The notes beneath the pieces were generated by a model, which saw only the letters and a program-made list of their open reading frames with translations, did no database searches and had not been told where the DNA came from. Shown here piece by piece: positions 37,695 through 45,397 of a stretch of DNA of 58,436 nucleotides. Numbering within the stretch: position 1 is the stretch's first letter; each line of letters opens with the position of its first letter. This DNA comes from Crocinitomicaceae bacterium (lineage in GTDB: Bacteria > Bacteroidota > Bacteroidia > Flavobacteriales_D > Crocinitomicaceae): positions 1 through 58,436 of the forward strand of contig JAHEMJ010000008.1 in assembly GCA_024643725.1 (NCBI GenBank), given 5' to 3'. Both the position numbers and the translations under genes were made by a program.

Positions 37695-38711
37695 ATGAAA
37701 CAGTTTCTATTCCTTCTTATTTTTCTTCCATTCCTCAGTTTTTCCCAAAAAGCGAAGACCCTCGATAGTTTGATTTCTCTTGGTGTAAAATGTTACGATC
37801 AACAGAAATATGAATTGGCCATCGCACAATACCAAAAAGCGTTAAAAATAGAACCGAATTCTGCCTTGGCGAATTACGAATTAGCGTTGACGTATACGGC
37901 AGTGAAGGAATTTGAAAAAGCGATAAAGTCAAGTGAGGCAGTGATCGACTTGAATAAAGAAAATGTCCTGGCAGCTTACCTCATCAAAGGATCTTGCTTA
38001 GATGAACTGGGAAAAACCGAAGAGTCCATCAAGCTATTTGAGAAAGCAATTAAGAAGTTTGGTTACGACCATTTACTATGTTACAACCTCGGAATGGATT
38101 ATTACCGCATGGGTGAGCTAGCCAAAGCGCAGGAAACCGTGGAGCATGGAATCGAAACGAAAAAATCACATGCAAGTAGCCACATGCTTTTGGGGTATAT
38201 CTTAGCCGATGAAGGAATGAAGGTCAGAAGCATTTTAGCATTGCATTATTTTCTTTTATTGGAACCTTCGACCAAACGATCCGAAAAAGCCTATGCTTTG
38301 TTGATGAAGCAAATGGGGGGAAATGTAAAACGTGAAGAAGGTGCCGAAAATAAAATCAACATTTATGTTGATCCAAATGCGGATCCTGAATTTTCTTCTG
38401 CTGAATTGATGCTTTCCCTCTTGTCGGTGAATGGAACATTGGATGAAAACAAGGATAAAACGCCAGAAGAATTATTCATCATAAACACGACATCCATGTT
38501 CAAGATGCTCGGTGAATTGAAAAATAAGAAAGACAAAGGCTTGTATTGGGAGTTTTACATTCCCTTATTCGACGATTTGGCGCGTTCCAACGTGATCGAT
38601 GCCTATTGCTATTACATTTCACAGCAGTCCAATGCCGTTTCCAGTAAATGGTTGGAAGAGAATCAAACGCATTTTCAAGAACTTGTTGAGTGGTTCAAAA
38701 AGAAGGGCTAA
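37695..38711 (+). CDS. Exported tetratricopeptide-repeat protein
   Basis: A 338-aa protein with a signal peptide (MKQFLFLLIFLPFLSFSQ). Four or five TPR units follow at about 25-195, for example YDQQKYELAIAQYQKALKIE, ALANYELALTYTAVKEFEKA and YNLGMDYYRMGELAKAQETV. The C-terminal 140 residues are helical and unrecognised (SAELMLSLLSVNGTLDENKD; YWEFYIPLFDDLARSNVIDA). It is a periplasmic or surface-exposed scaffold protein of unknown partner, transcribed alone between prfC and the pirin gene. Confidence 0.8.
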   Translation: MKQFLFLLIFLPFLSFSQKAKTLDSLISLGVKCYDQQKYELAIAQYQKALKIEPNSALANYELALTYTAVKEFEKAIKSSEAVIDLNKENVLAAYLIKGSCLDELGKTEESIKLFEKAIKKFGYDHLLCYNLGMDYYRMGELAKAQETVEHGIETKKSHASSHMLLGYILADEGMKVRSILALHYFLLLEPSTKRSEKAYALLMKQMGGNVKREEGAENKINIYVDPNADPEFSSAELMLSLLSVNGTLDENKDKTPEELFIINTTSMFKMLGELKNKKDKGLYWEFYIPLFDDLARSNVIDAYCYYISQQSNAVSSKWLEENQTHFQELVEWFKKKG

Positions 38712-38750
38712 ATCTTATCCTCGTTCAGGCTAATTTTCTGTAAAACCATG

Positions 38751-38758
38751 TATTTTTG
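38751..38758 (+). promoter_or_regulatory. -7 element for the pirin gene
   Basis: TATTTTTG matches TAnnTTTG, 18 nt before the ATG at 38777. No clear -33 partner. Confidence 0.45.
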
Positions 38759-38776
38759 TGTTCCTAACGGAAGCAC

Positions 38777-39901
38777 ATGGAAAGAAGAAATTTTATCACG
38801 CGATTGGGACTAGGCATTTCCTCATTGGTAGCCTTGCCCTTTGCTTCATGGTCCAAAGAAAAAGAAGACATGAAAGAAACAGCCAATATCATTACCCGTA
38901 TTCGTCCACTTGGATTCCAATGGGAAACCGCAGACCCTTTTTTATTTTGCGTTCATCACGAAGATTTCTTTCCGAAAGGAAATGCGCAATTAGGTCCAGA
39001 TCCAAGTTTGTTTGAAGGACGCCACATGGGACAAGATTTCATTGTAAAGGATGGTTTTCGTATGTATCACGGTTCAACGGTTCCTGGATTCCCTGGACAC
39101 CCACACCGTGGATTTGAAACGATTACGGTTGTTCGTACAGGGCTCGTCGATCATGCCGATTCCTTGGGTGCTGCCGGACGTTACGGCAATGGCGATGTAC
39201 AATGGATGACGGCTGGAAAAGGCGTACAACATTCTGAAATGTTTCCCTTGTTAAACCAGGATAAGGACAATCCACTTGAGTTATTTCAAATTTGGTTGAA
39301 TTTGCCGAAGAAAAGCAAAATGGTACAACCACATTTCAAAATGATTTGGTCGGAATCAGTGCCGAAATTTGACGCCAAAGATGCCCTTGGAAATCAAAGT
39401 CACATCGAAGTATTGGTGGGGAAATTAAATGAAAATCGCGCCTTGAGTGCGCCGCCGAATTCGTGGGCAGCCGATGAAAACAATCACGTGGCCATTTACA
39501 ACATCCACTTGGAGCCAAATGCGGAGTGGATCCTTCCAGCGACCGAGCTAGGAGTGAACCGCACTTTGTTTTATTACGAAGGAAATCGATTGCAAATTAC
39601 CGGACAAGAAATCCCGCATTACCATGCTGTGGAAGTCGATCCAACAGCCGCATTGCGTTTAAAAAACAATGGCGAAACGTCGAAAGTATTGGTCTTGCAA
39701 GGACGTCCAATTGGCGAGCCAGTCGTTCAACACGGACCATTTGTCATGAACACCAAAGAAGAAATCTACCAAGCCTTCGACGATTACCAAAAAACGCAAT
39801 TCGGCGGATGGCCATGGTCCCGCTATGATCAAGTGCACGACGCCTCCGAAGGACGCTTTGCGAAGCACGCAGATGGGCGAGTGGAGAAGCCGAAGGGGTA
39901 G
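38777..39901 (+). CDS. Pirin family protein with a Tat-like signal
   Basis: A 374-aa bicupin. Metal ligands of pirins are present in the N-terminal cupin: His108 and His110 (GHPHRGFETIT), His152 and Glu154 (VQHSEMF). Pirins bind Fe or Zn; some have quercetinase activity and others regulate enzymes. Unusually, it starts with MERRNFITRLGLGISSLVAL, a twin-arginine-like signal (RRNFI, then a hydrophobic stretch to AS-W), so it may be exported folded with its metal; most pirins are cytoplasmic. The last 165 bp are repeated almost exactly at 43211-43379. The C-terminal tail (HADGRVEKPKG) is the part duplicated. Confidence 0.85.
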   Translation: MERRNFITRLGLGISSLVALPFASWSKEKEDMKETANIITRIRPLGFQWETADPFLFCVHHEDFFPKGNAQLGPDPSLFEGRHMGQDFIVKDGFRMYHGSTVPGFPGHPHRGFETITVVRTGLVDHADSLGAAGRYGNGDVQWMTAGKGVQHSEMFPLLNQDKDNPLELFQIWLNLPKKSKMVQPHFKMIWSESVPKFDAKDALGNQSHIEVLVGKLNENRALSAPPNSWAADENNHVAIYNIHLEPNAEWILPATELGVNRTLFYYEGNRLQITGQEIPHYHAVEVDPTAALRLKNNGETSKVLVLQGRPIGEPVVQHGPFVMNTKEEIYQAFDDYQKTQFGGWPWSRYDQVHDASEGRFAKHADGRVEKPKG

Positions 39902-39906
39902 GTGTA
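39738..39906 (+). repeat. Direct repeat copy A: 3' end of the pirin gene
   Basis: 169 bp covering the last 54 codons of pirin, its TAG and five bases after it. It matches 43211-43379 with 6 differences, 4 of them in the first 15 bases. The copies are 3473 bp apart in the same orientation. Confidence 0.95.
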
Positions 39907-40017
39907 AGCAATTTTATTTCAGGGGGATAACGATTAAAGTCGTGGAAAGGTAATTAGGTATATGAATGCAATAAATTAACAGAAAGTTCGTTAGCATGTT
40001 TGTAAATATCTATTAAC

Positions 40018-40746
40018 ATGCGACTTAACTATTTTTTACTTTCATTTTTTTTCTTTTCGATTTGTCAATTACCAATGCTAACATCTTGTTCCAAGCAAGG
40101 CTGCAACGATAAACGAGCTTCAAATTATAATCCAGAAGTAACCAAAAACAACGGAACTTGTGTTTACCTTCCTGGACTTAAAATGTTAGGAGAAACCCCG
40201 GTTCAAGTCAATGTTGGTAGTATCTACATTGATGATGGAGCAGTAGCCATGAATGCCGATGGATCAGAAGTCTATGTTCAAACCGATAATCAAGTTAACA
40301 CTTCTAAAAAAGGAATGTGTAAAGTGAATTATTCAGCGGATTTAAAATCTGGAAAAGAAACGCTGACTAGAATGGTAAATGTCATCATTGATCGCAATAA
40401 TTGGGTCGGGACTTGGAAGCGAAGTTCTGATTGTGATTTGTTTTTTCCGGATTCATTGGTCACATTTGTTTTAGGAGAAGAAAATAAACAGATTCAAACC
40501 ACAGACATGTTCGATACCTATTCGCCTGAGACATTTGTTTTTGCATCAATTAACGAACAGCAAATTTCTATTCCAGAACAATATTTACAGCAGAATATGT
40601 GGAACTGTCTTTTCTCCGCTAATGGGGAAATGAATGATGAAGCGAACGCATTTAAACTCAAGGTAAATTACTTTAATCAGGTTTACGGTGGTTCACCATT
40701 CGGAGGACATTTCACGTGTCTATTGAAATATACGAAAGTAGAATAA
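40018..40746 (+). CDS. Lipoprotein with GCxD motif and Ig-like (DUF5011-type) domain
   Basis: A 242-aa lipoprotein: after a hydrophobic start comes the lipobox LTSC, so it is anchored by a lipidated Cys near residue 24. Directly after is GCNDKRASNYNPEVTKNNGT then CVY, the Bacteroidota motif GCTDPxAxNYNPxAxxDDGSC. A region at about 55-130 (GETPVQVNVGSIYIDDGAVA to VNVIIDRN) resembles DUF5011 immunoglobulin-like domains. The rest is unknown. It is the first gene of the segment lying between the two pirin 3' copies. A related motif is found in the lipoprotein at 43966. Confidence 0.78.
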   Translation: MRLNYFLLSFFFFSICQLPMLTSCSKQGCNDKRASNYNPEVTKNNGTCVYLPGLKMLGETPVQVNVGSIYIDDGAVAMNADGSEVYVQTDNQVNTSKKGMCKVNYSADLKSGKETLTRMVNVIIDRNNWVGTWKRSSDCDLFFPDSLVTFVLGEENKQIQTTDMFDTYSPETFVFASINEQQISIPEQYLQQNMWNCLFSANGEMNDEANAFKLKVNYFNQVYGGSPFGGHFTCLLKYTKVE

Positions 40747-40845
40747 TGGAATGACAACATCATTACTACACTTCGTGAAATATGCGGATAGACAGTTAGA
40801 GATACCTAAGGGGAAGAAGAGTGGTTTAAAAAAAACATAGCTAAA

Positions 40846-40877
40846 AGAAAAGCGTCAGATCAATCTAACGCTTTTCT
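40846..40877. terminator. Bidirectional terminator between convergent genes
   Basis: AGAAAAGCGT, a 12-nt loop, ACGCTTTTCT gives a perfect 10-bp stem, with an A run on the left and T-rich sequence on the right. It serves the plus-strand lipoprotein gene at 40018 and the minus-strand one at 40898. Confidence 0.8.
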
Positions 40878-40897
40878 ATTTTGAATTCAGTTATACA

Positions 40898-41182
40898 CTA
40901 GTATTCTGAATCTTCTTCATATCGATCGAAGTCAGATGGTTCATTGTAGGACGGTTCATCTGTAAATCCAGTGGAATAGTCTGGACTTGATTCCAAAGGA
41001 GCTGGAGTTGCAACGATGTTTTGAGAAGGGGCCGAAATGGTCACATCTGCTTTATCAACTTCACTCGAACCTTGATCATCCGATCCTTTCAATTCAGCCT
41101 TTATTTCAGCTAAGCGCTCTTTGTCCTCACAAGATGTCAAAAAGAGCATGGCTCCTAAAATGGGAAATATGATTTTTTTCAT
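40898..41182 (-). CDS. Small acidic lipoprotein
   Basis: A 94-aa lipoprotein with signal MKKIIFPILGAMLFLTSC; the lipidated Cys is residue 18. The mature part is acidic and low in complexity (EDKERLAEIKAELKGSDDQG, later DEPSYNEPSDFDRYEEDSEY), probably disordered. Its ATG overlaps the stop of the upstream two-TM protein (41179-41182), so the two are translated together and may form a complex. No family recognised. Confidence 0.72.
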   Translation of the reverse strand: MKKIIFPILGAMLFLTSCEDKERLAEIKAELKGSDDQGSSEVDKADVTISAPSQNIVATPAPLESSPDYSTGFTDEPSYNEPSDFDRYEEDSEY

Positions 41183-42390
41183 GATTCTTTATTTAATGAT
41201 TTAATGGAGTTATTTAATTTGACTAGAATGACAATCATCACTCCAAGGCAAAGGAAAAAGAACCCAAAATACATCCAGTCTTTTGCGGTGATTCTATTTT
41301 CTGCACGCAGTATGTCTCGGGCTTTTTTCTCTAAATTGGCAGCTTCTAATTTTTTACCGAAAAGGTCTTTGAATTTGGAAAATTGATCTTTTACATCTTC
41401 AGCTTTGTAGGCAATTTTATTATTGTAGAAGAAATCATCGACACATTGCATTTCTAATTCACTTCCAAGTTCATCTTTCTCTTTATAGGAACTGAAATCC
41501 AATTTCATGGCATCTGCCAAAACGGATAAAACGGCAACCGTATCTTTTACTTTTGTTTTTACTTTTAGGTGTTTAGCTAGTTTTTCCAATTGTTCAAAAC
41601 GCTCTGCTGAAATGTCAGAATTAGCCGCAATGGAATAAAAATTAAAAAGCTCAGATTGACGCTCAAAAACCTTGTTTTCTTTGGTGTTACTGAATATAAG
41701 AGGTGTCTTTGTAACAGATAAATGCAACTTTTCAATGGCTTTCATCTCATCAAGGCTTAAGTCTTTACTTTTGACTAGGACATCTTTGAATTTATTGACT
41801 AATAAAGTGTCGCAACCTTTTTTGTCAGATAAACTCAGGAAATGTTCCATTTTCTCAATAATGTTGATTTTCGATTCGAAATCCGCTGAATCCGTATCAT
41901 AGCCCGCGATAACGTCATCAAATAGACGCTTCATGGAATAAGTGTATGTTTCAACACGAGATGGATAAGGAATCTCATAATTGGATGGCTCAATACCAAA
42001 TGACATTAACAAGTTATTAGAACTTATCTGAGCCATTCTGGAGGAAGTCCAATTTGCCAGAGCCGCCTCGTATTCAGCATCAGTCAACTCTCTTTGTGTT
42101 TTTACCCATTCTGCTTTGGGGATTTTTCGTTGGAAAGCTTTGTACTTTTTATTGTATTCTTCAAAGGAGACTCCTGTTTCATTTTGATCCGTTTCCGTTA
42201 AGTCTTCATTAATGACTCCTTTTTTAAGTTCCTTCTGACTAATGCTCACATGCGGACGCTTGCTATCGAAAAAATTCAAGCCGTAGTAGGTGAGTCCGCC
42301 AAGGAAAATTAAAAACATGACCGTAGCAGTCCAATTCCATGTTCGTTGTTCATAAATGAACTTAAATACTTGCGTTAGTTTGTTTTTCAT
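41179..42390 (-). CDS. Membrane protein with two TM helices and a long periplasmic helical domain
   Basis: A 403-aa protein not recognised as a named family. One TM helix lies at about 18-37 (WTATVMFLIFLGGLTYYGLN) and another near the end at about 371-393 (WMYFGFFFLCLGVMIVILVK). The ~330 residues between are charged and mostly helical (SKDLSLDEMKAIEKLHLSV; RFEQLEKLAKHLKVKTKVKD), so a large extracytoplasmic domain held at both ends is likely. A short KLNNSIKSLNKES tail is cytoplasmic. It is the first gene of a two-gene operon with the acidic lipoprotein. Confidence 0.7.
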   Translation of the reverse strand: MKNKLTQVFKFIYEQRTWNWTATVMFLIFLGGLTYYGLNFFDSKRPHVSISQKELKKGVINEDLTETDQNETGVSFEEYNKKYKAFQRKIPKAEWVKTQRELTDAEYEAALANWTSSRMAQISSNNLLMSFGIEPSNYEIPYPSRVETYTYSMKRLFDDVIAGYDTDSADFESKINIIEKMEHFLSLSDKKGCDTLLVNKFKDVLVKSKDLSLDEMKAIEKLHLSVTKTPLIFSNTKENKVFERQSELFNFYSIAANSDISAERFEQLEKLAKHLKVKTKVKDTVAVLSVLADAMKLDFSSYKEKDELGSELEMQCVDDFFYNNKIAYKAEDVKDQFSKFKDLFGKKLEAANLEKKARDILRAENRITAKDWMYFGFFFLCLGVMIVILVKLNNSIKSLNKES

Positions 42391-42511
42391 AATAGATTTT
42401 TATGGTTAGACTATAAAAATAAAATAAAAAATGTAATTAATCTAGTATATGTCTCCTATGTACTAAATATATATTACATTGTTTTCGAATTATTTAAGCC
42501 GATAAAACAAG

Positions 42512-43012
42512 ATGAGACAATGCTCTATATTCATAATGATATTATTATTTTACACGAACGCCTCTGCCCAATTTATCAACTCCGAAGATGCAGTCATTTC
42601 TTACCAACCCTTCGTTTCCGATGTGAAGTTTATAGATCCTGTAATAGAGGTTTCCACAAAGAAATACTCCGTCAATAAAACACAAAGTTGTACCGAAAAA
42701 CAAGATCTTAATTATAATTATTTGGGGAGCGATGATTGTAAACCTATCAAGGCGGCAAGTATTCAGATTACCATTCAAATTCATTTAAATGACCCCATGT
42801 ATGATGAGGCGCTAATAACGATTGCCGAATCAACTAAGCATAAAACGGATGAATTTCCGATTGAATATGTGGAATTGTCTGAAGATGGACTACTCATTTT
42901 CCACTTTTCTATTTCCAATCAACCGCACGTTTTTGTCCTCAATGAGTCAAACAAAACGATGACTTGGGAATCGGAATGGGGACATTGGAAAGAAAAATAC
43001 TTTTATAAATAA
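42512..43012 (+). CDS. Exported protein of unknown function
   Basis: A 166-aa product with signal peptide (MRQCSIFIMILLFYTNASAQ). The mature part is beta-rich with two Cys (TQSCTEKQDL, SDDCKPIKAA) and acidic stretches. It ends in WESEWGHWKEKYFYK. No domain was recognised. It is divergent from the two-TM protein gene across 121 nt of very AT-rich sequence that probably holds both promoters, and is the last gene before the pirin 3' copy B. Confidence 0.65.
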   Translation: MRQCSIFIMILLFYTNASAQFINSEDAVISYQPFVSDVKFIDPVIEVSTKKYSVNKTQSCTEKQDLNYNYLGSDDCKPIKAASIQITIQIHLNDPMYDEALITIAESTKHKTDEFPIEYVELSEDGLLIFHFSISNQPHVFVLNESNKTMTWESEWGHWKEKYFYK

Positions 43013-43210
43013 ATCGATCACCATCAATTTTGGTCTGTTCCTCATAAAACAACGCCTTGTCAACATGATTCAATCAGAGTCTGTTCTAAAATAGAACATT
43101 AAAGAGGCACTTCGAAATAATTGTCACATCGAATTCTTAGTCTGAAAACTAGGAAAAAACAATACCTTTAATTCTTCATCAAATTCTTGGACTTCTGATT
43201 CAAAATGGAA

Positions 43211-43379
43211 CATTCATGATGAATACCAAAGAAGAAATCTACCAAGCCTTCGACCATTACCAAAAAACGCAATTCGGCGGATGGCCATGGTCCCGCTACG
43301 ATCAAGTGCACGACGCCTCCGAAGGACGCTTTGCGAAGCACGCAGATGGGCGAGTGGAGAAGCCGAAGGGGTAGGTGTA
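43211..43379 (+). repeat. Direct repeat copy B: duplicated 3' end of the pirin gene
   Basis: A near-identical copy of 39738-39906 (163 of 169 bases). Immediately upstream a weaker similarity continues in frame: LIQNGTF here against VVQHGPF in pirin. The rest of 43013-43210 shows no gene; it holds a short inverted repeat TGTTCTA-AAA-TAGAACA at 43082-43098, of unknown meaning. Confidence 0.93.
43216..43374 (+). pseudogene. Orphan pirin C-terminal fragment (52 codons)
   Basis: ATG ATG AAT opens a 52-aa frame (MMNTKEEIYQAFDHYQKTQF and on to VEKPKG, TAG) matching the last 51 residues of the pirin at 38777 except Asp to His in AFDHYQ; the other differences inside it are silent. There is no cupin core. 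It is a fragment left by duplication or integration, although the frame is intact and a peptide could be made. The upstream DNA holds only decayed similarity and no sign of the missing gene body. Confidence 0.8.
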
Positions 43380-43389
43380 GGGATTTAGT

Positions 43390-43947
43390 TTATTCAACCT
43401 TTCTGTAAACTTGGTCTTTCATCGTGTTTTTGATGAATGCTCCATATAACATAACCTTATCCTGAGGTATGTCTAAAGTTGCACCATCCGCTATTTGAAT
43501 TTTAACTGTTGAATTGGCTACATTTTGACCCATAATCCAGATATATGATCCTTCAGAAAGATCAGTTCCATCAATCAAAGAAATTGTTTCCATCATTAGT
43601 CCAACACCAGCACCGGGAGTCATAGGCGCGGATGTTAAGCAGTTTGTCCCTTGAATAACTACCATTCTTCCATTCGGATCGAAACAGTAGTATTTTCCTT
43701 TTGAGAATTCAAAGGCAACGACAACTTCACCGGAATTCATGGTTAGTTCTTCCGTACTGTATTGAATGATGTTTCCGGAATTATCCGTATAGTTATCGAA
43801 ACCACTTTGTAAAGCAATTGAATATTCTGCTGTGCTATTGATGATGTAATAACCAGGAGTAAATGATTGTGCAGTTAATTTTGGAACAAAAAGAAATGCA
43901 AAGGAAATGTATAAAATGATTGTGTAAAAAGTTTTCATTTGATTCAA
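43390..43947 (-). CDS. Exported protein of unknown function
   Basis: A 185-aa product with a signal peptide ending FVPKLTAQ (about residue 26; the start may be Met1 or Met4). The mature part is beta-rich (FTPGYYIINSTAEYSIALQS; YYCFDPNGRMVVIQG) with two Cys and a Pro/Gly-rich turn APMTPGAGVGLM. It is the last gene of the five-gene operon that starts at 47243, 18 nt after the GCTD lipoprotein. No family recognised. Confidence 0.68.
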   Translation of the reverse strand: MNQMKTFYTIILYISFAFLFVPKLTAQSFTPGYYIINSTAEYSIALQSGFDNYTDNSGNIIQYSTEELTMNSGEVVVAFEFSKGKYYCFDPNGRMVVIQGTNCLTSAPMTPGAGVGLMMETISLIDGTDLSEGSYIWIMGQNVANSTVKIQIADGATLDIPQDKVMLYGAFIKNTMKDQVYRKVE

Positions 43948-43965
43948 TTTTATAATTTGACTTTT

Positions 43966-44391
43966 TTAAAATACCCGATAATAATTACATTCCGAGTTAT
44001 CGACAGTGATATATTCATCATACCATGAAAAATCAGTTTGATCTAAAACCTGTACGTGAACAGATCCAGATGAATTTTTTCCTAAGTCAATGGTGTAAGA
44101 TGCCTGTCCTGAGGCTGCGCAACTTGGTTGAGAAGGATAATACTCCGTTGCAATGGAAGATCCAACATAGACACCATTCACATAGTATTTTAAGGAAGTC
44201 ACATTTAATGGAGCCCAAGAATTAGCAGCCGTTAAATCTTGCCAAAAAATCAATTTTGTTTGATACGTACAAGAACCATCATTTTTCTTTGCATAAGAAT
44301 TATAATTACTCGCAGATGGATCTGTACATCCTGGTTTGGAACAGCTGAACATTAGTAAAGATAACAGTGATAAAAATGCAATTTTTTTCAT
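43966..44391 (-). CDS. Lipoprotein with GCTDP motif
   Basis: A 141-aa lipoprotein with lipobox LMFSC (lipidated Cys17) followed at once by SKPGCTDPSASNYNSYAKKN and DGSCTY, the calcium-loop-like GCTDPxAxNYNxxAxxDDGSC motif frequent in Bacteroidota surface proteins. The following ~100 residues are beta-rich (LKYYVNGVYVGSSIATEYY; SVHVQVLDQTDFSWYDEYI) with a further Cys pair. The same lipobox-plus-motif layout occurs in the lipoprotein at 40018. It lies 23 nt downstream of the 268-aa gene in the operon. Confidence 0.78.
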   Translation of the reverse strand: MKKIAFLSLLSLLMFSCSKPGCTDPSASNYNSYAKKNDGSCTYQTKLIFWQDLTAANSWAPLNVTSLKYYVNGVYVGSSIATEYYPSQPSCAASGQASYTIDLGKNSSGSVHVQVLDQTDFSWYDEYITVDNSECNYYRVF

Positions 44392-44414
44392 AAGAATTAG
44401 ATTAAGATTAAAGA

Positions 44415-45221
44415 TTATTTATATTGAATTGAATACCCAAAAGGTATCTGGACATGTTGCATCATGTCTGTATTATTATAGATTAGTTTCGTTTTTACAG
44501 GTTTTATTTGGGCTTCTTTTTCTGAATCAAAAACATCAGTTGGAGTCATCTTTGAATTCAGAATTAAATCAAAGTATTCATTTTCCGTTTGAACGATTTC
44601 GATGGAGTTTTCGATGATACTTGATGGTTCAGCAGTGCTTAATGAAAAGTAATCAAATGAAAGGAATTCGTGAAATTCATTTGACATGTCAAACCAATAT
44701 TCCCTTCCTTGATCTTGCATCACTTCCTCGGTTAATACGAATGCATAAATGGACTGACCAATTTGTTTCAACCCAGATTTTGGAATATTAAAACCATGAC
44801 CGTTTACGGTTAGATTTAATTTAAAAAATTGTAAATCATAGTGTTGATTATATTTAACAAAATAAGCAACTCCAATTCTAGGAGGACAACCGTTGCAATC
44901 TTGAATCCATCCGCTCGAATCCACTTGCATCGTTTTCAAGATCACAATTTTACAGATACTCGTATCCAATTGAACTGTTAATATTGTATCAACCAATGTG
45001 TAGGCATTTCGATTCCAGTCTAAATATGAACTCATTTCTAATGCTTGTACGCCACATACGGGCCATTTTTGAGCATTGGTTTCCTCTTGAAACTCGCCTT
45101 TGAAAATTGTTGAAAGGATATTTTTATTGCTAAAATCCTTATCTAACAGACCGACTTGGGCTTGACAAGCAATGGATAAAATCATTGACAGGAAAAGAAA
45201 TATGACTTTGCTTTGTGTCAT
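44415..45221 (-). CDS. Exported protein of unknown function
   Basis: A 268-aa product with signal peptide (MTQSKVIFLFLSMILSIACQ; possible lipobox SIAC, Cys19, so it may be a lipoprotein). The mature part has a Cys pair in QDCNGCPPR-like form (seen as WIQDCNGCPPRIGV) and no known domain. Its ATG overlaps the TGA of the 59-aa lipoprotein gene upstream (ATGA), so the two are translationally coupled. It is the third gene of the operon. Confidence 0.7.
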   Translation of the reverse strand: MTQSKVIFLFLSMILSIACQAQVGLLDKDFSNKNILSTIFKGEFQEETNAQKWPVCGVQALEMSSYLDWNRNAYTLVDTILTVQLDTSICKIVILKTMQVDSSGWIQDCNGCPPRIGVAYFVKYNQHYDLQFFKLNLTVNGHGFNIPKSGLKQIGQSIYAFVLTEEVMQDQGREYWFDMSNEFHEFLSFDYFSLSTAEPSSIIENSIEIVQTENEYFDLILNSKMTPTDVFDSEKEAQIKPVKTKLIYNNTDMMQHVQIPFGYSIQYK

Positions 45222-45397
45222 TGTTTACTTTTTTGTTTTTCCCTTTTTATAGAATCTAATTTCTGTTGGTCACTCGATTGATGAATGATTTCCCTTGTTT
45301 CTTTGTTGTTTCGCCTTACTTTTTTGCTTGTTTGGCATTGCGTCAAACTGGAAAAAATCAACAAATTAATGGCTGCCAACAATAATAATTTTTTCAT
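45218..45397 (-). CDS. Small lipoprotein, 59 aa (short overlapping gene)
   Basis: Read from the minus strand: ATG at 45397 opens 59 codons ending in TGA at 45218. The product begins MKKLLLLAAINLLIFSSLTQ then C, a signal peptide with lipobox SLTQC (Cys21), followed by a short, very basic and polar tail (TSKKVRRNNKETREII, DSIKREKQKSKQ). The start lies inside the end of the T9SS protein gene (32-nt overlap) and the stop overlaps the next ATG (ATGA). A clean lipoprotein signal with overlaps at both ends makes chance unlikely. The tail may bind acidic partners or peptidoglycan; this is a guess. Confidence 0.75.
   Translation of the reverse strand: MKKLLLLAAINLLIFSSLTQCQTSKKVRRNNKETREIIHQSSDQQKLDSIKREKQKSKQ

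Noticed and set aside
43082..43098. Inverted repeat TGTTCTA-AAA-TAGAACA upstream of the pirin fragment
   Set aside because: Seven-bp arms with a 3-nt gap are expected a few times by chance in 58 kb, and no regulator or promoter is tied to it.
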